Shown: positions 1 through 6,921 of the stretch, piece after piece
Layout of the letters: each line of letters begins with the position of its first letter
How positions within the stretch are numbered: position 1 is the first letter of the stretch
Source of the DNA: Bacteroidota bacterium
GTDB taxonomy: Bacteria > Bacteroidota > Ignavibacteria > Ignavibacteriales > Melioribacteraceae
Reading direction: 5' to 3'
NCBI GenBank assembly: GCA_021812745.1
Contig: JAKAMS010000098.1
Coordinates: 1 to 8,328 of the forward strand
Length of the DNA stretch: 8,328 nt
Translations under genes and position numbers: made by a program
Notes under the pieces: generated by a model
Databases searched by the model: none
Told to the model about the DNA's origin: nothing
The model's input: only the letters and a program-made list of their open reading frames with translations

Positions 1-215
1 TTCTGAATTAATAAAAAAGGAAAGCAGTTACATAAAATGAATTTGTATTCTCTAGTTTGATATGCTTTGTGTTCTGCATCTGATTAGAGATGGGCGAGAA
101 GCGAGCGAAGGAATAATTCATAAATTAATTATCTGCAAATGAGTTATCATCTAAATCCAAGTTAGAATAATTATTATAGATTTTCAATTTTAATATGGCA
201 GAATTATTAACGTGG
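1..215. other. Non-coding stretch at the left edge
   Basis: I find no convincing open reading frame or RNA gene here; the one short ATG frame near base 37 stops after a few codons. The stretch is AT-rich apart from a small purine-rich patch around 90-112. It lies 3' of the minus-strand acyltransferase gene, so a terminator would be expected, but I see no GC-rich stem followed by a T-run on the minus strand. Confidence 0.5.
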
Positions 216-947
216 CTAATTAATTTCCTTCAAAGAATCTTCCGCTTTAAATTCTTTTACGTTCGGAGGATTCCACCCGATGACAGAACCGGATTTGATT
301 TTAGAAAAATATGGAGACAAAGTTGTACCCGGTAAAGTTCTAACATTGTCTTCAATTTGAATCGGTCCCATTCCGGTACCAGCTCCGATTACACAGTTAT
401 TTCCAATCTCGATTATACCATAACGGAATTTGCCAGATCCTTCGTAGGCATGAACTGTTAGTTGTGTGAAAGCTCCCAGCAGAGTATTATCGCCAATAAA
501 AATAAGCTCCGGGCGGAAATGATCTAGCCAGACCATCTGCATTATTTCTGCTCCTTTGCCAATGTGTGCACCCATCCATCTATATAATTTATTTTTAGCC
601 GGACTGCCTTTTAAGAAAAATGAAACCGCGACTTGAAATACTAAAAGCATCCTTCGGAAGAAGGGAAGATTTAACACTCTCCAATTGATTGCATCTTTCT
701 CTTCGGGAGAACCCAATCCGGTAAAAGTATAAAATCTTCTTACCGGAGTTAAAAATTTTTCTAAATTTTCTTTCCCTTCATGAGTTTCCGGATTCAAAGT
801 AGTAACATCAACACCTTTTCCTCCGGATGTTTTACTTATAAATATTGAACGGTGTTTTTTCGCACCAAGCAAAATTGCTCTTCTAATAATTTCGGTAGTA
901 ACTAACCTCATTACTTCTTCGGGCGATTTGCTTCTGTATCTTTTCAT
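216..947 (-). CDS. Hexapeptide-repeat (left-handed beta-helix) acyltransferase
   Basis: This 243-residue protein probably transfers an acetyl or other acyl group from a CoA-type donor to a sugar or cell-surface precursor; the acceptor cannot be read from sequence. Residues 122-225 carry imperfect hexapeptide repeats typical of the left-handed beta-helix fold, including IGDNTLLG (151-158) and IGNNCVIGAG (181-190). The stretch DHFRPELI (142-149) followed by IGDN, and TVHAYE (164-169), resemble the WcaF/maltose-acetyltransferase branch. His166 is the most likely catalytic base, by analogy only. Residues 1-120 are not recognised; 98-113 is hydrophobic and could touch the membrane. The gene follows a lipoprotein gene on the same strand after 57 bases and is probably co-transcribed with it. 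The ATG start has only a weak upstream AGG. The fold is secure, the substrate unknown. Confidence 0.85.
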   Translation of the reverse strand: MKRYRSKSPEEVMRLVTTEIIRRAILLGAKKHRSIFISKTSGGKGVDVTTLNPETHEGKENLEKFLTPVRRFYTFTGLGSPEEKDAINWRVLNLPFFRRMLLVFQVAVSFFLKGSPAKNKLYRWMGAHIGKGAEIMQMVWLDHFRPELIFIGDNTLLGAFTQLTVHAYEGSGKFRYGIIEIGNNCVIGAGTGMGPIQIEDNVRTLPGTTLSPYFSKIKSGSVIGWNPPNVKEFKAEDSLKEIN

Positions 948-1004
948 TATTGCCTAAAATTAATTACACAAAACAGGTTTGCAGTTTTCAATTGTGCCAA
1001 TCAG

Positions 1005-1718
1005 TTATTTCTCAAAGGGAGTATTCTCAAAAACTTTTTCGGCGAATTTGCCAATACCGGTTCTGATAATATTTTCAGCCGAACTTGTTTCCGAATACTT
1101 CTGCTTAGAAGAAAATCTGCCGAAAGATACTGTCTTACCTGTGTTATTATCATAGAGACAATACTTCAAATCAAGAACCAGGTTTTGTTTATATAACCGC
1201 AACTTGTCCATCAGAGGATCATTACCCGGTGTGGCAGAAATGGAATAATGTTTGGCAGGATCGGAAGTGTCGGTCTCTTCATTTATTAGAGATAAAGTAA
1301 TGTCTTCCAAAAATAGTAGATAAAGATTTTCAGAAATATCCGATTTGATACGATTTTTAGGAAGTGTCAGTGAGATTTTATCTTTATCATTTAAATCAAA
1401 TTCTTTTGACTCCAATTCCGGTTTTGTCTTGAACGTAGCATATTTTATATCAGAGAATGTTGACCTTGATTTCAATTCAACTTTCAAATTACTGCTGAGT
1501 AGTGATGAGAACTCTTGTTTGATTTTTTCAATTTCGCCCTCGTTAAAAATTTGAGTGAATTGATAAAATTTTACATCGCTGACGGTAGGTATTACAAGAT
1601 TAGCACCATTGATTTTTTTACCACGGTATTCCGGGTTTACGAAATAATTCTTTGATGCGCATGATATAAAAATTGGCATTATAAGCAGAATTAATAAATT
1701 TTTTCTAAAGCGAAACAT
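1005..1718 (-). CDS. Putative outer-membrane or periplasmic lipoprotein of unknown function
   Basis: I do not recognise this 237-residue protein. Its N-terminus is a lipoprotein signal peptide: basic residues Arg3, Arg5 and Lys6, a hydrophobic core at 8-18, then Phe-Ile-Ser-Cys with lipidation expected at Cys20. No Asp follows Cys20, so outer-membrane sorting is possible. The mature part is soluble and charged, with alternating predicted strands (132-144, 178-189) and helices (61-76, 213-230). That alternation is loosely like the alpha/beta domains of CsgG/LpoB-type lipoproteins, which is inference only. The ATG start is supported by a GGAGAG site at 1724-1729. The gene probably leads a transcript that continues into the acyltransferase gene, so a surface or cell-envelope role is plausible. 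The lipoprotein call is fairly secure; the function is unknown. Confidence 0.75.
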   Translation of the reverse strand: MFRFRKNLLILLIMPIFISCASKNYFVNPEYRGKKINGANLVIPTVSDVKFYQFTQIFNEGEIEKIKQEFSSLLSSNLKVELKSRSTFSDIKYATFKTKPELESKEFDLNDKDKISLTLPKNRIKSDISENLYLLFLEDITLSLINEETDTSDPAKHYSISATPGNDPLMDKLRLYKQNLVLDLKYCLYDNNTGKTVSFGRFSSKQKYSETSSAENIIRTGIGKFAEKVFENTPFEK

Positions 1719-1723
1719 TTAAT

Positions 1724-1729
1724 CTCTCC
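1724..1729 (-). promoter_or_regulatory. Ribosome binding site of the lipoprotein gene
   Basis: On the minus strand this reads GGAGAG, five bases before the ATG at 1716-1718. It supports that start, which also gives a complete lipoprotein signal peptide. Confidence 0.6.
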
Positions 1730-1927
1730 GTGTTTATTCTTTTAATTAATTGTTTTCAATTCGGAAATATCTCTCTATTATACAATTTGTAAAAAATAAT
1801 CTGACAGTTATATTTGATAATAACTTACCCTTATCATCTTTACTTGTCAATACTAAAAGCATTCTAAAATATGCATGTTTCTTTATTGCAAACAACTTAC
1901 TTTATCTTGTAACTCCGTTCGTTTTGA

Positions 1928-1949
1928 ATTAATTTAGAAACAAATTAAT
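1928..1949. repeat. Perfect inverted repeat upstream of the TIGR03546-like gene
   Basis: ATTAATTT (1928-1935) and AAATTAAT (1942-1949) are exact inverted copies separated by 6 bases. The element ends 22 bases before the ATG at 1972, inside the 253-base divergent gap between the lipoprotein gene and the envelope gene pair. It could be an operator or an RNA hairpin in the leader. It is made almost only of A and T in an AT-rich region, so chance is a real alternative. Confidence 0.3.
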
Positions 1950-1971
1950 AATATTCATTGCGAGATAAAAT

Positions 1972-2502
1972 ATGTTCTGGCTAAAATTTCTAAGAGATTT
2001 TATAATGATTTTGCGCGAAGGTCAAACTCCCAAACAGATTGCATGGGGTTTTGCCCTCGGTTCGATTATTGGTCTTTCGCCAATGCTCACGCTTCAAGGA
2101 TTAATAATTTGGCTGCTGATTTTGATGCTGGATGTAAATTTATCTGCTGCAATAGTTGCAGTTACTCTTTTCAAAGTTGTTGCTTACATATTCGACCCGG
2201 CTTTCCATTCGTTAGGATTTATTATTCTTACCGGCATTAATCCTTTGAAAGATACTTATACAATGCTTTATAACGCACCGCTTGCGCCGTTAACAAGATT
2301 TAACAACACAGTTGTGATGGGAAGTTTTGCGGCAGCAATTGTTTTGGTTATACCAATTTATTTCGGAATGAAATTATTTGTTGTAAAATACCGGGAACAT
2401 ATTCATGCCAAAGTTAAAAAATGGAAAATCTACCAGATTTTAGACAAGAGTAAGTTTATTAACTATTATAGAAAGGTTAAGACTCTGGGAGGGCTGCGAT
2501 GA
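1972..2502 (+). CDS. TIGR03546 family (DUF2062-like) integral membrane protein
   Basis: This 176-residue inner-membrane protein is the first gene of a conserved pair. Residues 18-40 (GQTPKQIAWGFALGSIIGLS followed by Pro37) carry the pattern of DUF2062-type proteins: a TPxQIAxGFALG-like entry followed by IGLxP. Hydrophobic segments lie at about 25-54, 57-73, 79-88 and 113-136. A basic tail (139-176) probably faces the cytoplasm. The protein matches what I remember of TIGR03546, a family of about this length usually encoded next to TIGR03545, and that partner is indeed the next gene. The stop overlaps the partner's start as ATGA, so translation is probably coupled. The upstream ribosome site is weak (GAG about seven bases before ATG). 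The biochemical role is unknown; a part in envelope lipid handling is inference from the partner. Confidence 0.8.
   Translation: MFWLKFLRDFIMILREGQTPKQIAWGFALGSIIGLSPMLTLQGLIIWLLILMLDVNLSAAIVAVTLFKVVAYIFDPAFHSLGFIILTGINPLKDTYTMLYNAPLAPLTRFNNTVVMGSFAAAIVLVIPIYFGMKLFVVKYREHIHAKVKKWKIYQILDKSKFINYYRKVKTLGGLR
2487..2493 (+). promoter_or_regulatory. Strong ribosome binding site inside the upstream gene
   Basis: GGGAGGG lies within the last codons of the TIGR03546-like gene, five bases before the ATG at 2499. With the ATGA overlap it fixes the start of the TIGR03545-like gene and suggests coupled, stoichiometric translation. Confidence 0.65.
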
Positions 2503-4352
2503 GAAAGAGATTTTGGCTGGTCGTGCTAGTCCCTCTAATAGTGTTTCTAATTATTGTTTATCTATTCCACAACCGTTGGATCGAATCCGGTTTGGAATAT
2601 GCCGCAGAAGAAGTTGTAGGAGCTAAAGTTGAAATTGATAACCTTCATCTGAGTCTTTTACCGCTTGGAATTGTCTGGTCTAAAATGCAAGTAGCAAATC
2701 CAAACGATCCATGGAAAAATTTATTTGAAACGGGAACGGTTAAATTTTCAATGGATTTCAACCAGATCTTAAGAGGGAAATATATAATTGATCTTGTGGA
2801 AGTAGATGATCTTACTGTTGACACAAAACGCACAACCGAAGGTTCAATTGATCCGGAAAGAAAGAAGAGAGCGATTTTAGGCGGCGATAAAATTACTTTT
2901 TCAAAACTTGCAAACGATGCTTTGCAGAATATGGTTACTACTACTCCTCTCTTTGACATAGCAAAGTTGAAAAATGGTTTTAATGCCGATAGTCTTGTTA
3001 AAGCACTTGACATGAAAACGGTTAAACATATTGATACTCTGAAAAATCAAATTAATGGTTTGACCGATCAATGGGCTTCATTGCAAAAAGATTTTGAAGC
3101 TCAAAAACAAAAAGCAGTTGATCTTGGGAAACAAATCTCTGCTATTAATCCTTCCGAACTGAACAATGTTCAAAACATTACAAGCGCGATTCTTTTAACG
3201 GATAACGCAATTAAAACTGTGAATGAAATTACGGCTGCAGTTGATAATAGAAGCAAATCTGTTCAAACAGATATTCAAAATTTTACTACCTCTGTAGGAC
3301 TAATTGATAATTACGTAAAAGATGATTTTAGCAAACTAAAAAATATGGCGAGGCTGCCAAGCCTTAATACAAATGGAATGGCGCAGTTATTAGTTGGCAC
3401 GGAAATGTACAAGCGCGCAAAAAATTATTTACGCTTTGCAGATGAAGCTCGCGCTAGTATACAAAAATATAGTCCGCAACCGGAAGAAAATCCTGACCCG
3501 CCTAGAATGAAAGGGCAGGATATTAAATTCCCAACGGATAGAAGCTATCCTAAACTCTGGATAAAAAAAATTGTTATTACCGGAGGATCTGCTAGTTCGG
3601 ATTACATTCGTGCTCAAGGAAATGCTTTTAATATTTCCGACAATCAAAAAGTAACCGGTATGCCTCTAACAGTAAATCTGGAAGGAACGGGAAAGGGAAA
3701 TCGTACTTTAAAACTTTCCGGTTTGTTTGATAGGCGGTCAGATATTCCGCTGGATGAATTCACAGCTTCAATTTCAAGTGTGCCGGTTGGGGAGTTTGCT
3801 CTTGGGAAAGCAGATTTCCTTCCTACAAAAGTTACAAATGCACTAATGAATACAGAATTAAAAATTTCGGTACCGGGCAATAAATTTGATGCAACGGCGA
3901 AATTTAATTTGAAAAATATCTCACTTCATTTTGATGCGGCGCCAAAAAATTTAGTTGAAGAGCTTGTACATAAAATGCTGATGGGCATTAAAGATTTTAA
4001 TGTTAATCTGCGGTTGTGGAATACGGACAGCAGATTTGACATTGCGCTTGCAACTGACCTTGATGAAAAGCTTTCTCAAAGCATTTCTGCTGTTCTTGGT
4101 GAAGAATTCAGCAAACTGCAGAATGAGTTGCGTCAAAAATTTGATGCTGCTGTTCAGGTTGAGCTACAGAAGTTCGATAAAATGTATAAGGCAAAATTAG
4201 CTGAGGTTCAGAACCAGATTAATTCTTACCAAACTCTTTTTGCGGATAAGCTGAATATTGTTGAAAACAAAAAAGCGGAACTGACAGCACAACTTGAAAA
4301 ACAAAAGCAAGGATTCTTGGAAGATAAACTAAAAGGTCTTTTTAAGAAGTAA
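2499..4352 (+). CDS. TIGR03545 family protein, AsmA-like envelope protein with coiled coils
   Basis: This 617-residue protein has one N-terminal transmembrane anchor (about 6-23) and the rest is probably periplasmic. Residues 40-115 resemble the AsmA/DUF748 N-terminus: GAKVEIDNLHLSLLPLG (41-57), then a strand-rich part ending in LLRGKYIIDLVEVDDLTVD-like spacing (90-108). Residues 160-325 are mainly helical and partly coiled-coil. After a proline-rich hinge (326-336), residues 337-520 return to beta strands, opening with the KGQDIKFP and YPKLWIKKIVITGG segments that I associate with TIGR03545. Residues 522-617 form a second long charged helix with heptad-like spacing. The family is uncharacterised and, as I recall, confined to outer-membrane bacteria. 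AsmA relatives include bridge-like lipid carriers between membranes, so a related role is plausible but unproven. Family assignment is confident, function is not. Confidence 0.82.
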   Translation: MRKRFWLVVLVPLIVFLIIVYLFHNRWIESGLEYAAEEVVGAKVEIDNLHLSLLPLGIVWSKMQVANPNDPWKNLFETGTVKFSMDFNQILRGKYIIDLVEVDDLTVDTKRTTEGSIDPERKKRAILGGDKITFSKLANDALQNMVTTTPLFDIAKLKNGFNADSLVKALDMKTVKHIDTLKNQINGLTDQWASLQKDFEAQKQKAVDLGKQISAINPSELNNVQNITSAILLTDNAIKTVNEITAAVDNRSKSVQTDIQNFTTSVGLIDNYVKDDFSKLKNMARLPSLNTNGMAQLLVGTEMYKRAKNYLRFADEARASIQKYSPQPEENPDPPRMKGQDIKFPTDRSYPKLWIKKIVITGGSASSDYIRAQGNAFNISDNQKVTGMPLTVNLEGTGKGNRTLKLSGLFDRRSDIPLDEFTASISSVPVGEFALGKADFLPTKVTNALMNTELKISVPGNKFDATAKFNLKNISLHFDAAPKNLVEELVHKMLMGIKDFNVNLRLWNTDSRFDIALATDLDEKLSQSISAVLGEEFSKLQNELRQKFDAAVQVELQKFDKMYKAKLAEVQNQINSYQTLFADKLNIVENKKAELTAQLEKQKQGFLEDKLKGLFKK

Positions 4353-4390
4353 GTAATGTAGATTAATTCATGGTGGGGGAGAAGAGCTTA

Positions 4391-4420
4391 AAAAAAAGGC
4401 AGACAAAAATTTTGTCTGCC
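4391..4420 (-). terminator. Intrinsic terminator of the cold-shock gene
   Basis: GGCAGACAAAA (4398-4408) and TTTTGTCTGCC (4410-4420) form a perfect 11-base stem around one central A; in RNA the inner A/T pairs open into a loop. On the minus strand the stem is followed at once by a T-tract (bases 4390-4397 are all A on the plus strand), the classic layout for ending the cold-shock transcript 37 bases after its stop. For the plus-strand envelope operon the stem lies 46 bases after the stop but has no T-tract behind it, so it would be a weaker terminator in that direction. Confidence 0.85.
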
Positions 4421-4456
4421 TCTTCGCTGCAAAAAAGCTAAAGTTTTAACACAACA

Positions 4457-4657
4457 TTATATTTTCTTTACGTTTGCCGCTCCAGGTCCTTTTGCGCCGT
4501 TAACGATTTCAAACTCAACCTTATCACCTTCGGCTAAAGTTTTGAAACCTTCAGATTGAATTGCTGAGTGATGAACAAAAACGTCTGGTCCAGATTCAGG
4601 TGTGATGAAACCAAAACCTTTTTTGTCGTTGAACCATTTTACTGTTCCTTTTTCCAT
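4457..4657 (-). CDS. csp: Cold-shock protein, CspA family
   Basis: This 66-residue protein is a single cold-shock domain, the normal length for the family. It binds single-stranded RNA or DNA and acts as an RNA chaperone in the cytoplasm. Both nucleic-acid binding motifs are intact: RNP1 is KGFGFI (13-18) and RNP2 is VFVHH (26-30). The opening [11 protein letters not shown] (4-14) is diagnostic. The ATG is preceded by AAAAGGAGAG at 4667-4676, the best ribosome site in the window. The gene is 89 bases downstream of typA on the same strand, so it could be read from the typA transcript, from its own promoter in the gap, or both. A strong terminator follows. Which paralogue it is, and whether cold actually induces it, cannot be read from the protein. 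Confidence 0.97.
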   Translation of the reverse strand: MEKGTVKWFNDKKGFGFITPESGPDVFVHHSAIQSEGFKTLAEGDKVEFEIVNGAKGPGAANVKKI

Positions 4658-4666
4658 ACTGTACTG

Positions 4667-4676
4667 CTCTCCTTTT
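4667..4676 (-). promoter_or_regulatory. Strong ribosome binding site of the cold-shock gene
   Basis: On the minus strand this reads AAAAGGAGAG, with the GGAG core about eleven bases before the ATG. It fits high expression and confirms the start. Confidence 0.7.
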
Positions 4677-4687
4677 GATGTTAATTT

Positions 4688-4711
4688 ATTCTTACCAACT
4701 GCAGTAAGAAT
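4688..4711 (-). other. Hairpin in the typA-csp gap, probable csp leader structure
   Basis: ATTCTTAC (4688-4695) and GTAAGAAT (4704-4711) are exact inverted copies with an 8-base loop. On the minus strand no T-tract follows, so it is not a standard terminator for typA. It lies 11 bases before the csp ribosome site and would be part of the csp 5' leader if transcription starts upstream of it. The loop overlaps a second palindrome, ACTGCAGT, so two pairings are possible. Confidence 0.4.
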
Positions 4712-4746
4712 TTCTTGGCCATAAGTTAAATTACTCTAGCGAGAAA

Positions 4747-6555
4747 TCAAACTGTTTTTCCTAAATTATATCTCTTTCTGTCATTCGTGTCCAAATGCAA
4801 TTTTCTTAGTCTTATTGATTTTGGTGTTACCTCTACAAGTTCGTCATCTTGAATATATTCCAATGCTTCTTCCAAAGAAAATTTAATTGCCGGAGTAATC
4901 TTAACAGCTTTATCGGAACCTGAAGCACGCATATTAGATAATTTTTTCCCTTTCTGAATGTTCACTTCAATATCATTTTCTTTTGAATGTTCTCCAATGA
5001 TTTGACCTTTATAAACAACTTCGCCCGGATCAATAAAAAACTTTCCTCTATCCTGAAGTGCGTCTATTGAATAAGCCGTAGCCGGTCCTTCGTCCATTGA
5101 TATCATAACGCCGTTGGTTACTTTGTTTATTGCGCCCTTAAAAAATTCATACTGGAAGAAACGGTGATGCATAATTCCTTCGCCTGAAGTTGCGGTCAAA
5201 ACTTTGGTGCGAAGTCCTACAATGCCGCGTGTAGGAATATGAAATTCTAACTTTTGCAGACTGCCTTTATTTTCCATCTTAATCATTTCGCCGCGGCGCT
5301 GTCCAACTAGTTCAATTACTTTTCCGGCGGATTCTGTGGGCACATCAACAACAAGAATTTCAATTGGTTCGGCTTTCTTACCATTGATCTCTTTGAAAAT
5401 TACTTTTGGTTCTCTTATCTGAAGCTCATATCCTTCTCTTCGCATATTCTCAATCAAAATTGAGAGATGCAAAATTCCTCTGCCTGATACTTTGTAAGAA
5501 TCCGGTGAAGAAGTATCGTTAACTTTTAAGGCAACATTGTGTTCTAATTCTTTATAAAGTCTTTCTCTTAATTGGCGTGACGTAACATATTTTCCTTCTC
5601 TTCCGTAAAAAGGTGAGTTGTTAACCGTAAAAGTCATACTGATAGTCGGTTCATCAATTGAAATAATTTCAAGCGGTTCCGGATTAGAGGAATCGCAAAT
5701 AGTGTCGCCTATATCTATTCCTTCAATACCAACTATTGCACAAATATCTCCGCATTGAACTTCGTCAACTTCAACTCTGGCAAGACCATCAAATATAAAT
5801 ATTTGTTTTGGCACAGTTTCTTGTATTGAACCGTCTCTTTTAACGATTGATAATTTTTCCGTTCTTTGTAATGTTCCCCGGAATACTCTTCCTATTCCAA
5901 TTCTTCCAACGTAATCGCTGTAATCAAGAGAAGTAACTTGAATTTGTGTTGTTCCTTCGAGAACAGGCGGCGCAGGAAGATCATTGATGATTGATTCGAG
6001 GAGAGGATTAATGTTTTCTCTGCTGTCCTCTAAATTTTTAATTGCCCATCCCTCTCGTCCGCTTGCGTAGATCACCGGAAAATCAAGCTGGTCTTCGTGA
6101 GCATCTAGATCAATGAACAGATCGTAAATTTCATCAAGTACTTCAACAGGACGGTTATCGGGGCGGTCAATTTTATTGATTACTACAATCGGTTTTAGAT
6201 GAAGTGCTAATGCCTTCTCTAAAACAAAACGTGTCTGGGGCATCGGTCCTTCAAAAGCATCAACTAAGAGAAGAACTCCGTCAGCCATTTTTAAAACACG
6301 TTCGACTTCACCGCCAAAATCTGCGTGACCGGGTGTGTCAATCAAATTAATTTTAAAATTTTTGTAAGGTATGCTAATATTTTTTGCAAGGATTGTAATA
6401 CCGCGTTCTCTTTCAAGATCATTGGAATCTAGAAATCGTTCACGAACTACCTGGTTTTTTCTAAAAACACTGCATTGTTTTAAAATTTGATCTACTAATG
6501 TTGTTTTACCATGATCAACGTGCGCGATGATGGCAATATTTCTTATATCAGCCAC
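4747..6555 (-). CDS. typA: Ribosome-associated translational GTPase TypA/BipA
   Basis: This 602-residue GTPase is full length for the family. TypA/BipA binds the 70S ribosome at the elongation-factor site and helps ribosome assembly and growth under stress, notably at low temperature. The GTP-binding motifs are visible: G1 AHVDHGKTT (11-19), G2 RGITI (51-55), G3 DTPGH (73-77), G4 NKID (127-130) and a G5-like ASG (164-166). EF-G-like beta-barrel and alpha/beta domains follow, and the TypA-specific C-terminus shows [13 protein letters not shown] (538-550). The start is GTG: GTG-GCT-GAT, with GGAG five bases upstream. The next ATG upstream is out of frame. The cold-shock gene follows on the same strand. 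Nothing is truncated, and the assignment is not in doubt. Confidence 0.98.
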   Translation of the reverse strand: MADIRNIAIIAHVDHGKTTLVDQILKQCSVFRKNQVVRERFLDSNDLERERGITILAKNISIPYKNFKINLIDTPGHADFGGEVERVLKMADGVLLLVDAFEGPMPQTRFVLEKALALHLKPIVVINKIDRPDNRPVEVLDEIYDLFIDLDAHEDQLDFPVIYASGREGWAIKNLEDSRENINPLLESIINDLPAPPVLEGTTQIQVTSLDYSDYVGRIGIGRVFRGTLQRTEKLSIVKRDGSIQETVPKQIFIFDGLARVEVDEVQCGDICAIVGIEGIDIGDTICDSSNPEPLEIISIDEPTISMTFTVNNSPFYGREGKYVTSRQLRERLYKELEHNVALKVNDTSSPDSYKVSGRGILHLSILIENMRREGYELQIREPKVIFKEINGKKAEPIEILVVDVPTESAGKVIELVGQRRGEMIKMENKGSLQKLEFHIPTRGIVGLRTKVLTATSGEGIMHHRFFQYEFFKGAINKVTNGVMISMDEGPATAYSIDALQDRGKFFIDPGEVVYKGQIIGEHSKENDIEVNIQKGKKLSNMRASGSDKAVKITPAIKFSLEEALEYIQDDELVEVTPKSIRLRKLHLDTNDRKRYNLGKTV

Positions 6556-6560
6556 AAATA

Positions 6561-6564
6561 CTCC
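6561..6564 (-). promoter_or_regulatory. Ribosome binding site deciding the GTG start of typA
   Basis: GGAG on the minus strand, five bases before GTG (6553-6555). It places the start immediately before the conserved N-terminus ([19 protein letters not shown]), as expected for this family. Confidence 0.65.
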
Positions 6565-6856
6565 ATTGTTAATAAATTACTGCAGAAATCATCAAGATTA
6601 TTTTGAAATTAGAAATAATAATGCTTTCAAATTTGGCAAGCTTTTGCAGAGAATGGAAAACAAAATACAACCTCAGGGCACCTCATTTACATAGCTTCTT
6701 AAATCTTGGATGTTAAATTAAGCTTAATAGAGACAAAAACCAAAAACGTCTGCCTGAACGGTCATAGAAAATCGTCAAAAATAGTATTAGAGAAATTTCT
6801 TAGCTTTAAAACAAAGATAAAAGAGGATAATGCAGGCTGCCGGCGCAGAGTTTGTG

Positions 6857-6885
6857 TTTACAAAACTTATCAGTTGAAATATTAA
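6857..6885 (+). promoter_or_regulatory. Candidate sigma-70-type promoter of the transglutaminase-like gene
   Basis: TTTACA (6857-6862) and TATTAA (6880-6885) are separated by exactly 17 bases, matching the -35 and -10 consensus at five and four of six positions. A start about seven bases further on would give a leader of roughly 30 bases before TTG. In an AT-rich region such matches occur by chance, and this lineage may use a different promoter consensus. Confidence 0.3.
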
Positions 6886-6905
6886 TGACAACTATTTTCT
6901 ATTAG

Positions 6906-6914
6906 AAAAGGAAA
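6906..6914 (+). promoter_or_regulatory. Ribosome binding site supporting the TTG start
   Basis: AAAAGGAAA has its AGGA core nine bases before TTG at 6922. No ATG is available in frame until residue 49, deep in the conserved part, so this site decides the TTG start. Confidence 0.6.
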
Positions 6915-6921
6915 TCAAAAA

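Larger units (their letters stand above)
6556..6921. other. 366-base divergent intergenic region
   Basis: No gene is visible here. The region must hold the promoters of typA (leftward) and of the transglutaminase-like gene (rightward). It contains an inverted pair TTTGAAA (6602-6608) and TTTCAAA (6625-6631) upstream of typA, the palindrome TTAAGCTTAA (6718-6727), and a short GC-rich island around 6834-6848 with a CTGC/GCAG pairing. None of these is a recognised regulatory element. The gap is long for otherwise compact surroundings, so a small RNA is possible, but I see no terminator to support one. Confidence 0.5.

Noticed and set aside
1750..1932. 60-codon open frame from TTG on the plus strand in the divergent gap
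   Set aside because: No ribosome site, no recognisable motif, and a low-complexity AT-driven composition; it overlaps the expected promoter region.
2645..3013. 122-codon frame on the minus strand inside the TIGR03545 gene
   Set aside because: Antisense shadow of a clearly real coding region; the peptide has no domain features and no ribosome site was evident.
4688..4711. Hairpin after typA as its terminator
   Set aside because: On the minus strand the stem is followed by AAATTAA rather than a T-tract, and the stem has few G/C pairs; a leader structure fits better.
6718..6727. Palindrome TTAAGCTTAA as an operator
   Set aside because: A single short AT-rich palindrome with no second copy and no nearby promoter element; chance is the simpler explanation.
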